Below are positions 10,816 to 24,580 of a stretch of 64,000 bases of DNA, one piece after another. Source of the stretch: Cyclina sinensis (taxonomy: Eukaryota; Mollusca; Bivalvia; Venerida; Veneridae); assembly GCA_012932295.1 (NCBI GenBank), contig JAAONU010000033.1, positions 124,001 through 188,000 of the forward strand, in the 5' to 3' direction. The notes below the pieces were generated by a model that saw only the letters and a program-made list of their open reading frames with translations, was not told the origin of the DNA and ran no database searches. The position numbers were made by a program, and so were the translations under genes. Positions within the stretch are counted from its first letter, which is position 1; each line of letters starts with the position of its first letter.

Positions 10816-13800
10816 CTGAAAACATTCATACTGTTTCTCTTATTTCCTCAGAAAATCCTATTCTGATGTATTATATCAAGAATGCACTTTAATGATCTTG
10901 GTATTTATTTTGTAAATGACTTTACTCAAATTCTGCCAAGCAAGGGCCATCATTCTTCGCTATCTAGGTTAATACATTTATTATCCCGGAACCCAAATAA
11001 TATACATAGTTCTGAGAAAATTCTGAGTTTGAGTCTTCGCCATTTGATAAAAAAAAGTGTGTCCTTATAAGGAAGCTTCATCTACATTTTCTCTTTCTGC
11101 CATTTTTCATCACCTAACAATTTTTCATTTTCCAAGATAGATGTCTACTTGCATTAATTGTTTGTTATGAAAGCGCACTGAACATTACAATGAATATCTG
11201 ATACATTAACAGTAGAAAAACCAGTGTCCACCGTTAAACAATTTTTGTCTATTACCGGAGTTGCATACATACCAAGACAGTCTGCATGAATTAAGTCTGA
11301 TTAAATTTAGCTTGTGCTTAATGCGTCTTATAAGTAGAATTTATTTCATGCATTACATCACTTCATACAAAATTGAATCGAGCGAGATCAGTTAGGCAGG
11401 TATGTATGCTCGCTTAATTTTACACTGCAGAACTGACTAGAAATCGAAGTCGTCAGTTAAATCACCTGCCTATATGCTAGATACATCTTATCAGACGGTT
11501 AATAAACTATCCTCTAGATTGGAAGACTTGTAAATGAGTGCATATTGTGTACAAGTGTTCATGATATGTGTAAAACTAAAGGCAGTACTAATTTTGATCG
11601 GACAGACAAGCTGAATGCAAGACAGATTTTAATCTCCCTTTCCTATACAGCAGCATTATATGAAGAGAAAGATCCAGCCATTAAACTCACACTTGCAAAA
11701 AGTAACACACTGATGACAAGGAATTTGTAACAAAAGTATATTCTTTCAAGTCAGCATTTCTAAATCTTTTATGCAAGATACAGAAAGCGTTCTATCCCAA
11801 ATCACTGGTTCTTGTATAGCAGCTTCCGAGAGCAGTTAGAAGTATAAATAGATTAGTAAGAGATCGAATTATCGATTACTGTATAGCAAATCCTTAGCGA
11901 TTGTACTGGACAACACCCTTCAAATACAGTTAATGCATAATGATTTCCTTGAAATGATAATGAGCACTATATGTTTAGAGAGAGAGCAAAACCTCTCATA
12001 CTGCGAAAATCTGATGCATTAATTATGACTCAACTAAATCTTGTTAATGGTAAGAATTTCTTTTTTATTCATATGTATTCTATGGGAAGCATATCTGCCC
12101 TTTGGAACACATACAATACATAACTAGCTAGTTTTGAGTGCTTGGGATCAAGACAAATAATATAAAACATGAAACAAACAATGACAATAGCCCCACAACC
12201 GAGATAATCACCTTTATTATTTTATCAGATACGCATTAGGGCCTAGTTTACCTGTTATTAACTAGCTTTTTAGAAAACAAAAACATACATGTATTCATAT
12301 TGTGTAGCCAGATGAATTATACGAGGCAAAACTATCGGGAATCAATTTACATTATTTGTACTAATTTTGAAGACTACCCTTTGACAATCTTAAGATAGTA
12401 TTTTTTATTAAACAAGTTCCAGAAGTAAAAGTTCTGCATATACTTGGGTAACTTAGTGTCTCTTCATAATTCTGCTATTATGATGTAACAACATGAAGAG
12501 GAACAACGTCTAGGGACAACATTTAATCATATTAAGCATATAGCATACAGAAGGTCATCTTTGTTAATTATCAAAGGTAAAGTTTTCTCTAATTTTTCTT
12601 CAATGATTGCATCTTAGTTAAGTAGATGATCAAGAGCTTCTTAACTATTTGTATTATATTATTTACTATTTTGAACTTTTAGAAAGTTCCCCCTGCAGAA
12701 ATAATTTGCAATTCAGAAATAATCTGAAACTTAAAGGTTACCTTCTAAATAAATAATGAAAGCACTGTGAATGCTTAGAAAAAAAAACTTTTGCAATCAT
12801 GTTTTTCCCCCATAACAAATCAGTACAAATTATTGTTTGATACTTTCCAGGTCATATTGGCACATAATTCAACTCAACAAACACTATTTTTTATAACCGA
12901 AAAACGCAAGAAACCACTGCATAGAGAGGAACAATACATGTCCACTTTTACTGAGGATTAAACCAAAGAGTTTTCGATTTACATTTCTCTACAGCATACT
13001 TGTAAGAGAATCTGTTGATAAAATAGGAATGATCTGATTTATTTCGAACGTTGATGACTGGCACAGTCGATTTGAATATGAATTAACAAGAAGTACAGCA
13101 TATACGATGTTTCATCTTGTCTAGAAGACTATTATTATCGACCGGAGACATATAGCGTTTAAGATGACTCTGTGAGACGGTTACAATTTTATTATACTGT
13201 TTCAATTTCCTAACAGAATTAAAAATGATATGTTGGCAAAGAGCAAAACAAACACATTTCTATTTAGTAACTTCCTTAATGTAGGTGTGATATAGTAAAT
13301 AAGGTGATTTGTTTGAGGAAACTGTTGTAACATCTCAAGCATTAAGAAGAATAAAAGTATCCTCGTTGACTACAGACTATACAACTAAAATATTTGTTAC
13401 AAGAATTGAGACAGTTCAATGCAGCATAGCAATGATTTTGTAAGTGAACTGTTTGTTGGCTGGAAGACAATTTTCCTTTTAAGATTCACGTTTGATATGT
13501 GATTACCATTGCAGTAAATTTCTAATATTTATTATTGTCTTGCAATTGTATAAATACCATCTGTGTCAACTGCGTCAGAAAATGAATGATTTGATTCAGT
13601 GATCTAGTGCGTTGGTTTTCTAGTCGCTGCGTTTGTTTTTACTTTATGGTATTTGAAAGACCACACCTATCTGATTATCCAGTTAAAAAGATTTGATTCT
13701 CAAAGCTCATTGAAAGACATATGAATGTGAAAGAACTTGAGATTTCTAATCCCTTCAAAGTAAACTTAAAATTGCTTTAAGAATGACGATGTGGAGTATC

Positions 13801-15924
13801 TATAGACAAGTTTAACTGCATTTAGTGATAGGTAAATTTTAATGTTTTTTGAAAAAGTCTGTGTATATTTGAAATAAGTCTAAAAACTAATTTGATTAAA
13901 TGGGAAAAAAACAATGTAATAGGCTGCAATCTTCCTGTGTTGAGTTAATACCAATGCAGAAGTTGCCTGCTTGAACAGCACTAGGATGTGAGATTCTTGA
14001 GTGACTTTTTTCAAAATTCAATCCTATCGGTACCAGTACTGGTTTGAGCCTAGGAAGGAAATAACTTGACCAGAATTAATTTTAACATGTAAGCTGCAAG
14101 GCTGTGTTTCCCATCGATCTAAAATGAAAATATTTATGACATTGACAGCTTTGTTTTCTATGCTGCCTTATTGAAAAAAAAATGGTTTCGATAGCAAGTT
14201 TCATTTCTTTGCTTATTTGTGAAATGCTTTCCTTGCCAAATATACCATAATTATATATTATTTAGACTAAAGCAAGTGAAAATCAAAGCTCTACCCAGCT
14301 TTCAAAATGAATCTTTCTGATCGAAACTATCTGTAATTTATGTGGAACATACTACTGATTTAAGCTTCAGTACGGCTGTATTTGATAACAACTTTTATGA
14401 TTCTTAGGGGTTTCTTTATCTGGAACCATGAATTCTAGTAATTTAAACTGCTCACTGATTTATTTATAGTTATCCTTTAAAAATTTAGATTAACTGTGTG
14501 GAACAGTAGTTATTGAATAACAACTATGTCACATTTTTATCAGTATGCATATTTACGTTTAAATTGTGGAACTGTCGTAACTCGACTGCTAATAACAAAC
14601 AATCGTTTGACAAATTTATCATTTCATCTTTAAGATGGTTTTTAAGTATATGTACATTGTGATAAGTTACAAATTCAAACTTCAGTTCTAAGCATGTATA
14701 CAAAAATAAGAGTATATAAAAATAGGTAAATAGATCAACAAACCTTATACGGCAAGTTTATTCTGGGCGATTTGAAAATTTTGAAGAATGTTATGTTTGT
14801 ATGTTATACTTCTTTGAAAAAAATCGGTCATACCTTTGTTGATTTCATAACACATTTCATTTTATGTACTGCGTATTTTTTCAAAACTTAAAAAAAAAAG
14901 AAATGAAAATAAAAAAACAAGAAAAATATTTTGCTACAGGAAAGAAGTTCTCTTTTGTGAAAAGTAACCGTTTCAAGCGTTTTCAAGTACACATTATCAA
15001 ATGCCTATTAACACGAACAATTAAAGGTAATTAAATATCACTTCAAGCACTTAAGACTTGTAAATCCTCTATGTATTGGTTTCAGATATGACTTCAAAAA
15101 TTAGCGCTGTTTTTTTTTCTTTTTTCAAGTATCTAATTTCTTGGTGAAATAAGTACTTACAGCATGTCCTTATGTGCACTTATGCCTCTAAATGATTAAA
15201 AGAAAAACTTAGGTTTTAACAATACAAAATGTAGATACAAGAAAGATAATAGACAAGTTTCAAATATGAATTCAGAAACAACCATGTTTTCATGAATATA
15301 TATGCAGATTTGCAGTATGTTTTTTATTTTAAATTCCTGTATTGTAATGCAGATTGCAAAAGGTTCGATGTTACAGGGTTTTTTTGTGACTGGTATGTTT
15401 ACGGCCTGGTATAGCATGATCAACGTAAGTCGAATCTGCAAGAAATCTTTATTATTACAACAGCATGTTTGACAAAGTAGATTGAAACCCAATGAAAAAA
15501 TTATGGTAGCCAAAATCCAGTCTAGTCTATTTTGATTTCGTTTTTATTTCTTCATCTGCAACATGAATTTCAATCAAACATCATCACAAAAATCGCTGCA
15601 AAAGTGCGGAAGGATACAAGCACGTTTGCAAGACCGGGTTGTTTAAAAAAATAAAACAAAAATAAAACAAAAAAATATAATCTAGACTGCATCCTCCTTA
15701 TTGGATAAACTGGATAACTTCTTTGAATCAAATAAAATGAGGACTACAGTATCCCCTATTCTACTACTGGGATAGATTTCATTACAACATATTTAATCTA
15801 GGTATTCAATACTGTGTCTGCCTTACTGGTTTAGCTGAATGCTTTTATTCGTCAAGTTATTATATGATGTGAGGATGTAACTTCCGTATTGCATGGATTT
15901 GGTATATCGTTAATCGGAAAAAAA

Positions 15925-16745
15925 TCTATACTATCAAGACTGTATCCGCTTCATCGATCAACTGGATCTTTTCATTCGTCCAATGAAATTAATACTTTGA
16001 CGTCTTAATCCCCTACATCGATTTATTTCGTGTTATTTTACAGCTAATTGAATCTGGATCACGAAGCCTGTATCCCCCATATCATTTTATTTCGTGTTTC
16101 ATTTCAGCTAATTAAATCTAGACAACAAAGACTGTATCACCTATAGTAATAAATTTTGTGTTTCAATTCAACTAACTAAATGTAGACCACAAGGACTGTA
16201 CCTGCTATATCCATTAATTTTGTGTTCCTTTACAGCTAATTCAGTCAAGAAAACAAACAAAGAAAACGATATCACATAAATCTTTTTATTTCGTGTTGCA
16301 TTAAAGCTTAATAAATGTAGACCACAAAGACTATATCCCCTTTATCCATTTATTTTTTTTTTTGTTTTATTACAGCTATTTAAATGTTGACCACAATATA
16401 TGTAGCATTCATATTAAATCCAGAGCATGAATACTGTATCCCCGATATCACATGCATTTGGTGTTTCATCACAGCTTATTAAATCTATGCCATGAAGAAT
16501 GTATCCCCTCTATCACACACATTTTGTGTTTTTTTTACAGCTTTTTACTTAAAAATATGAAGACTGTATCCCCTTTATTGCATATACATGGTTTTTCATT
16601 ACAACTTATTAATTCTAGACAACGAAGAATGTATCCCCTATGTTGCATACTCATGGTGTTTCTTTTAAACTTATTAAATCTAGACCATGAAGACTATATC
16701 CCCGATATCACATAAATTTTGTGTTTCACTACAGCTTATTATTTT
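15925..16745. repeat. Minisatellite, 60-70 bp unit (left array)
   Basis: About a dozen diverged units with the pattern GTGTTTCATTACAGC, then TTATTAAATCTAGACCATGA, then AGACTGTATCCCC and TATATCACATACAT. Length and sequence vary between units. It lies between the two LDLa exons of gene A. Open frames read through it are rich in Ser, Pro and Ile and have no coding support. Confidence 0.9.
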
Positions 16746-16748
16746 GAA

Positions 16749-19700
16749 AGCAGCTTTCTATCTTATTTTCATACTTGCCACATGTAACATTTATGTACAT
16801 CATACAACACCTTTCCATCATGTTTACCACAGTAACCGGAGGAAACGTTCATGTTTATCATACAACTAATTTCCATCGCTTTATCACACTTACATAATTA
16901 TATATCTTGTTCATCACTTCCCTCCCCACAATCATCATCTTTATAACAGAAAAATAATTTCATTCTTGTCCAGGTTGCTTAAATTGTGTACGTATACTAG
17001 TTGTCTATTCCTATCCTATGTAACAAATGGTACTTTTAACATATTGTAATAAAGATAGCATAGTTCAGTAATGAAATAGTGTTTGTATTACCATTAGGTC
17101 ACTTACCACAACCCGCAACACTGCTCTCATCGAGACCATCGGGACATTCTATGTATCCGTTACACCTCGAGCTTTCAGGTATACATTCACCAGACGTGCA
17201 CTGGAATTCGTTGGCTGAGCAATTCCTCATTGCTGAAAACATTCATACTATTTTTCACATTTCCTCAGAAAATCCTATTCTGATGTATTATATCAAGAAC
17301 GCACTTTAATGATCTTGGCATTTACTTTGTAAATGACTTTACTCAAATTCTGCCAAGCTAGGGCCATCATTCTTCGCTATCTAGGTTAATACATTTATTA
17401 TCCCGGACCCAAATAATATACATGGTGCTAAGCAAACTCTGAGTTTCAGTCTTCGCCATTTCATAAAAATGTGTACTTATAAGGAAGCTTCATCTACATT
17501 TTCTCTTTCTGCAATTTTTCATCACCTAACAATTTTACCTTTTCCGAGATAGATGTCTACTTGCATTAATTGTTTGTAATGAAAGCGCACTGAACATTAC
17601 AATGAATATCTGATATATTAACAGTAGAAAAACTTATGTCCACCGTTATACAATTTTTGTCTATTAATGGAGTTGCATACATACCAAGAAAGTCTGCATG
17701 AATTGAGTCTGATTAAATTTAGCTTCTGCTTAATGCGTCTTATAAGTAGAATTTATTTCATGCATTACATCGCTTCATACAAATTTCAATCCAGCGACAT
17801 CAGTTAGGCAGCTATGTATGCTCGCTTAATTTTCCACTGCAGAACTGACTAGAAATCAAAGTCGTCAGTTAAATCGCCTGCCTATATGCTAGATGCATCT
17901 TATCAGACGGTTAATAAACTATCCTCTAGATTGTAAGACTTGTAAATGAGTGCATATTGTATACAAGTGTTCATGATATGTGTAAAGGCAGTACTAATTT
18001 TGATCGGACAGACAAGCTGAATGCAAGACAGATTTTAGTCCCCCTTTCCTATACAGCAGTTTTTACATAGCATTATATGAAGGGAAAAAATCCAGCTATT
18101 AAACTCACACTTGCAAAAAGTAACACACTGATGACAAGATACAGAAAGCGCTCTATCCCAAATCATTGGTTCTTGTATAGCAGCTTCCGATAGCAGTTAG
18201 AAGTATAAATGGATTAGTAAGAGATCGAATTATCGATTACTCTATAGCAAATCCATAGCGATTGTACTGGACAACACCCTTCAAATACAGTTAATGCATA
18301 ATGATTTCCTTGAAATGATAATGAGCACTATATGTTTAGAGAGAAAGAGAGAGCAAAACCTCTCATACTGCGAAAATCTGATGCATTGTTTATGACTCAA
18401 CTAAATCTTGTTAATGGTAAGAATTTCTTTTTTATTCATATGTGGCTGTATTCTATTAAAGAGATTATTAGCTACTTTTAAATGCAACCATAAAAGGTAG
18501 CTATTACCTGTCTTGTGTAAACATTGCGTAGACATCCTTAAACAACTATATTTTCTAGTATCAACCCTCATGAATAGATCTAATGAAAAAATATTTGTTA
18601 GGCATGGTTCAGGTCACATGAGAGTAGCACGGATTCTGATTAATGGCCCTTGTAACACAAGTCATTATTCATAGGTTCCTGTATTCTATGGGAAGCATAT
18701 CTGCCCTTTGGACCACATACAATACATAACTAGCTAGTTTTGAGTGCTTGGTATCAAGACAAATAATATAAAACATGAAACAAACAATGACAATAGCCCC
18801 ACAACCGAGATAATCACCTTTATTATTTTATCAGATACGAATTAAGGACCTAGTTTACCTGTTATTAACTAGCTTTTTAGAAAACAAAAACATACATGTA
18901 TTCATATTGTGCAGCCAGATGAATTATACGAGGCAAAACTATCGGGAATCCATATTTACATTATTTGTACTAATTTTAAAGTCTACCCTTTGACAACCTT
19001 TAGATAGTATTTTTTTATTAAACAAGTTCCAGAAGTAAAAGTTCTGCATATACTTGGGTAACTTAGTGTCTCTTCATAATTCTGCTATTATGATGTAACC
19101 ACATGAAGAGGAACAACGTCTAGGGACAACATTTAATCAGATTAAGCATGGGTAGCATACAGAAGGTCATCTTTGTTAATTATAAAAGGTAAAGTTTTCT
19201 CTAATTTTTCTTCAATGGTTGCATATTAGTTAAGTAGATGATCAAGAGCTTCTTAACTATTTGTATTATATAATTAACTATTTTGAGCATTTAGAAATTC
19301 CCCCCTGCAAAAATAATTTGCAATTCAGAAATAATCTGAAACTTAAAAGTTACCTTCTATTTTCAGATACATTCTAAAATTTTACTAAATCTTTGTTTTA
19401 TTAGCAGTCAAGAATATCAGCTTGCACGAGGATCTAAATAAATAATGAAAGCAAAGTGAATGCTTAGAAAAAAAACTTTTGCAATCATGTTTTCCCCCCA
19501 TAGCAAATCAGTACAAATTATTGCTTGACACTTTCCAGGTCATATTGGCACATAATTCAACTCAACAAACAATATTTTTTTTATAACCGATAAACGCAAG
19601 AAACCACTACATAGAGAGGAACAATACATGTCCACTTTTACTGAGGATTAAACCAAATAGTTTTCGATTTACATTTCTCTACAGCATACTTGTAAGAGAA

Positions 19701-22700
19701 TCTGTTGATAAAATAGGAATGATCTGATTTATTTCGAACGTTGATGACTGACACAGTCGATTTGAATATGAATTAACAAGAAATACAGCATATACGATGT
19801 TTCATCTTGTCTAGAAGACTATTATTATCGACCGGAGACATGTAGCGTTTAAGATGACTCTGTGAGACGGTTACAATTTTATTATATTGTTTCAATTTCC
19901 TAACAGAATTAAAAATGATATGTTGGCAAAGAGTAAAACAAACACATTTCTATTTTGTAACTTCCTTAATGTAGGTGTGATATAGTAAATAAGGTGATTT
20001 GTTTGAGGAAACTGTTATAACATCTAAAGCATTAAGAAGTATAAAAGTATCCTCGTTGACTACAGAGTATATGACTAAAATATTTGTTACAAGAATTGAG
20101 ACAGTTCAATGCAGCATAGCAATGATTTTGTCCGTGAACTGTTTGCTGGCTGGAAGAAAATTTCCATTTAAGATTCAGGTTTGATATTTGATTACCATTG
20201 CAGTAAATTTCTAATACTTATTATTGTTTTGCATTTGTATAACTACCTTCTGTGACAACTGCGTCAGGGAATGAATGATTTGATTCAGTGTTCTAGTGCG
20301 TTGGTTTTCTAGTTGCTGCGTTTTTTTCACTTTATGGCAATTAAAAGACCACACCTATCTGATTATCCAGTTAAAAAGATTTAATTCTCAAAGCTCAAGG
20401 AAAGACATGTGGAAGTAAAAGAACTTGAGATTTCTAATCCCTTCAAAGTAAACTTAAAATTGCTTTAAGAATGACGATGTGGAGTATCTATAGACAAATT
20501 TAACTCCATTTAGTGATAGGTAAATTTTAATTGTTTTTGAAAAAGTCTGTGTGTATTTGAAATATGTCTAAAAACTAATTTGATAAAATGGACAAAAAAA
20601 TCAATGTAATAGGCTGCAATCTTCCTGTGTTGAGTTAATACCAGTGCAGAAGTTGCCTGCTTGAACAGCACTAGGATGTGAGATTCTTGAGTGACATTTT
20701 TCAAAATTCAATCCTATCGGTACCAGTACTGGTTTGAGCCTAGGAGGGAAAGAACTTGACCAGAATTAATTTTAATATTTAAGCTGCAAGGCTGTGTTTC
20801 CCATCGATCTAAAATGAAAAAAATTAAGACATTGACAGCTTTGTTGTCTATGCTGCCTTATTGAAACATATTGGTTTCGATAGCAAGTTTCATTTCTTTG
20901 CTTATTTGTATGATGCTTTCCTTGCCAAATATACCATAATTATATGTTATTTAGACTAAGGCAAGTGATAATCAAAGCTCTATCCAGCTTTCAAGCTGAA
21001 TCTTTCTGATCGAAACTATCTGTAATTTTTGTGGAACTACTGATTTAAGCTTCAATACGGCTGTATTTGATAACAACTTTTTTGATTCTTAAGGGTTTCT
21101 TTATCTGGAACCATGAATTCTAGTAATTTAAACTGCTTACTGATTTATTTATAGTTATCCTTTAAAAATTTAGATTAACTGTGTGGAACAGTAGTTATCG
21201 AATAAGAACTATGTCGCATTTTTGTCAGTATGCATATTTACGTTTAAATTGTGGAACTGTCGTAACTCGACTGCTAATAACAAACAATCGTTTGACAAAT
21301 TTATTATTTCATCTTTAAGATGGGAGTTTAAAGTATATGTACATTGTGATAAGTTACAAATTCAAACTTCAGTTCTAAGCATGTATACAAAAATAAGAAT
21401 ATATAAAAATAGGTAAATAGATCAACAAATCTTATACGGCAAGTTTATTCTGGGCGATTTAAAAATTTTGAAGAATGTTATATTTATATGTTATACATCT
21501 TTGAAAAAATCGATCATACCTTTGTTGATTTCATATCACATTTCATTTAATGTACTGCGTATTTTTTCAAAACTTAAAAAATAAAAAAAAAAAATAAAAA
21601 ATAAAGAAAAAACAAAGCAAATATTATTTTTATACAGGAAATAAGTTCTCTTTTGTGAAAAGTAACCGTTTCAAAAGTTTTCAAGAACACATTATCAAGA
21701 AAAAATCCTCTATGTATTGGTTTCAGATATGACTTCAATAAAAAGCGCTGTTTTTTGTTTTCTTTTTTCAATTATTTAATTTCTTTGTGAAATAAGTACT
21801 TATAACATGTCCTTACGTGTACTTATGCCTCTAAATGATTAAAAGAAAAACTTAGGTTTTAACAATACAAGATGTAGATGCAAGAAAGATGATAGACAAG
21901 TTTCAAGTATGAATTCAGAAACAACCATGTTTCTATGAATATATATGCAGATTTGTTGTATGTCTTTTTTCTAAATTCCTGTATTGTAATGCAGATTGCA
22001 AAAGGTTCGATTTTACAGGGGTTTTTTTTGTAACTGGTATGTTTACGACCTGTTATAGCATGATCAACGTAAGACGAATCTTCAAGACATCTTTATTATT
22101 ACAATAGCATGTTTGACAAAGTAGATTGACAGGCCATGATGAAAATATGGTAGCCCAAAACGAATCTACTCTATTTTGTTTTCGTTTTTTTTCTTCTTCA
22201 TCTGCAACATGAATTTCAATCAAACGTCATCATAAAAATCGCTGCTAAAGTGCGGAAGGATACCAACAAAAAAAATTATAAAAAAATCTATAAAAAAAAT
22301 CTAGACTGCATCCTCTTTATTGGATAAACTGCTTAACTTCTTTGAATCAAATAAAATGAGGACTACAGTATCCACTATTCTACTACTCGGATAGATTTAG
22401 GTATCTTCATTACAAAATATTTAATCTAAGTATTCAATAGTGTGTCTGCCTTACTGACTTAGCTGAATTCCTTTATTCGTCAAATTATTCTATGATGTGA
22501 GGATGTAACTTCCGTATTGCATGGATTTTGTATATCGTTAATCGGAAAAAAATCTATACTATCAAGACTGTATCCGCTTCATCGATCAACTGGATCTTTT
22601 CATTCGTCCAATGAAATTAATACTTTGACGACTTAATCCCCTACATCGATTTATTTCGTGTTATTTTACAGCTAATTGAATCTGGATCACGAAGACTGTA

Positions 22701-23440
22701 TCCCCCATATCATTTTATTTTGTGTTTCATTTCAGCTAATTAAATCTAGACAACAAAGACTGTAACCCCAAATCCTTTTATTTCGTGTTTCATTTCAGCT
22801 AATTAAATCTAGACAACAAAGACTGTATCACCTATAGTAATAAATTTTGTGTTTCAATTCAACTAACTAAATGTAGACCACAAGGACTGTACCCGCTATA
22901 TCCAATAATTTTGTGTTCCTTTACAGCTAATTCAATCTAGAAAACAAACAAAAAAACGATATCACATAAATCTTTTTATTTCGTGTTGCATTAAAGCTTA
23001 ATAAATGTAGACCACAAAGACTATATCCCCTTTATCCATTTTTTTTTTTTTTGGTTTATTACAGCTATTTAAATGTTGACCACAATATATGTAGCATTCA
23101 TATTAAATCCAGAGCATGAAGACTGTATCCCCGATATCTCATACATTTGGTGTTTCACCACAGCTTATAAAATCTATGCCACGAAGAATGTATCCCCGAT
23201 ATCACGTACATTTTGTGGTTTTTTTTACAGCTGATTATTTTAAAATTATGAATACTGTATCCCCTTTATTGCATATACATGTTTTTTCATTACAACTTAT
23301 TAATTCTAGACAACGAAGAATGTATCCCCTATGTTGTATACACTTGGTGTTTCTTTAAAACTTATTAAATCTAGACCATGAAGACTATATCCCCGATATC
23401 ACGTACGTTTTGTGTTTCACTACAGCTTATTATTTTGAAA
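16749..23440. repeat. Tandem segmental duplication, right copy
   Basis: The second copy of the block at 10332-16748, in the same orientation. It carries the other LDLa exon (17107-17232). Compared with the left copy it has about 240 bp extra at 18437-18680 and a longer minisatellite. Its end is set at about 23440, where the left copy's junction sequence (CACTACAGCTTATTATTTTG) is matched for the last time; the minisatellite continues beyond. Confidence 0.85.
17107..17232 (-). CDS. Gene A, exon: LDL-receptor class A repeat (copy 1, membrane-distal)
   Basis: This is the paralogue of the exon at 10690-10815, of the same length and phase (126 bp, 1-1) and with the same splice sites (TTTTCAG acceptor, TTGTG|GTAAGT donor). 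The first 18 codons are identical. The second half differs in eight codons, all changing the amino acid: it reads [10 protein letters not shown] where the other copy has [10 protein letters not shown]. The six cysteines remain, but the conserved Trp is Ser, and two calcium-ligand Asp residues are Asn and Glu, so calcium binding may be weakened or changed (inference). It joins upstream to the signal-peptide exon (Ala codon completed across the junction). Confidence 0.9.
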
Positions 23441-24480
23441 ATATTAAGACTAAATCACCGATATCATATACATTTGTTGTTTCATTACAGCTTATTCCAT
23501 CATGACCATGAAGATTTTATCCCCATATCGTATACATTTGGTGTGTCATTAAAGTTTATTCAATCTATATCATAAAGACATTATCCCTTTTATCACATAC
23601 ATTTAGTGTTTCATTACAGCTGATAAAAATTTTGACCACGAAGACTGTATCCCCTATATCACAAACATTTGATGTTTCATTACAGTTTATTTAAAAAAAC
23701 CCATAAAAACTATATCCCCGATATCAAATACATTTGGTGTTTCATTATAACTTATTAAATCTAGACCATGAAGTATGTATTCCATACATTACACACAGTT
23801 GTTTTTTTTATTACAGTTTATTAAATCTAGACCATAAAAACTGTATCCCCGATATCTTATACATTTGGGGTTTTATGATATTATAAAAATATCCCCTATA
23901 TCACTACATTGGTGTGTCATTACAAGTTATTTCATCTAAACCATAAAGACTGTATCCCCTTTATCACAGACATTTTGTGTTTCCCTACAGTATACTTTTT
24001 CGAAAAAATAAAGACTATATCCCCGATACCAAATACATTTGGTGTTTCATTAAAGCTTAATAAATTTAGACTATGGAGTCTGTATCCCCTATGTCATATA
24101 CATTGGTGTTTCATTACAAGTCATTTAATATAGACCATGTAGACTGTATCATTTATATCACATACATTTGGTGTTTCCCTACAGTATATTTTTTACATAT
24201 ATAAAGACTATATCCCCGATACCAAATACATTATTAAATCTAGATCATTAAGATTGTATCCCCTGTATCAAATACATCTGGTGTTTCATTATTGCTTTTT
24301 TAATCAAGACCATAAAGACGGTATCACTTATATTGCTTATATTTGGCGTTTCATTACAACATATCAGAACTTGACCATCAAGACTAGACAAATGTGTTGT
24401 TTTCATAACATCTAATGGAGTGCAGATTGTGAAACCTCTATCCTCTATATAATAAAAAAAATATATATATTTTTTCATTA
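22545..24480. repeat. Minisatellite, 60-70 bp unit (right, expanded array)
   Basis: The same unit as at 15925-16745 in a longer array, about 1.9 kb, lying in the first coding intron of gene A between the signal-peptide exon and the first LDLa exon. Each unit has a pyrimidine stretch ending in ACAG, so on the + strand each resembles a splice acceptor, opposite to the gene's direction. Confidence 0.9.
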
Positions 24481-24580
24481 TTTTGTACCAAATTTAGAAA
24501 GCGGAGACATTGTCCGTTTTATTTGATAATAAGAATGAAGAACGCATCTGCTATTTTAGATTTATTGTAAAGAACCTCAC

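Larger units (their letters stand above)
10332..16748. repeat. Tandem segmental duplication, left copy
   Basis: This 6.4-kb block is repeated head-to-tail at 16749-23440. The left boundary is where CAGCTTTCTATTTTATTTTC begins to match 16749; the right boundary is the junction inside the minisatellite at 16748. Identity is high throughout (roughly 95% by eye, with small indels). It contains one LDLa exon of gene A near its left end and a minisatellite at its right end. It duplicated an exon with its introns, giving gene A a second LDLa module without changing the reading frame, because the exon is phase 1-1. Confidence 0.85.

Noticed and set aside
15196..15513. 105-codon open frame on the - strand
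   Set aside because: The sister copy of the duplication (about 21800-22150) does not keep the frame open, so there is no selection for it.
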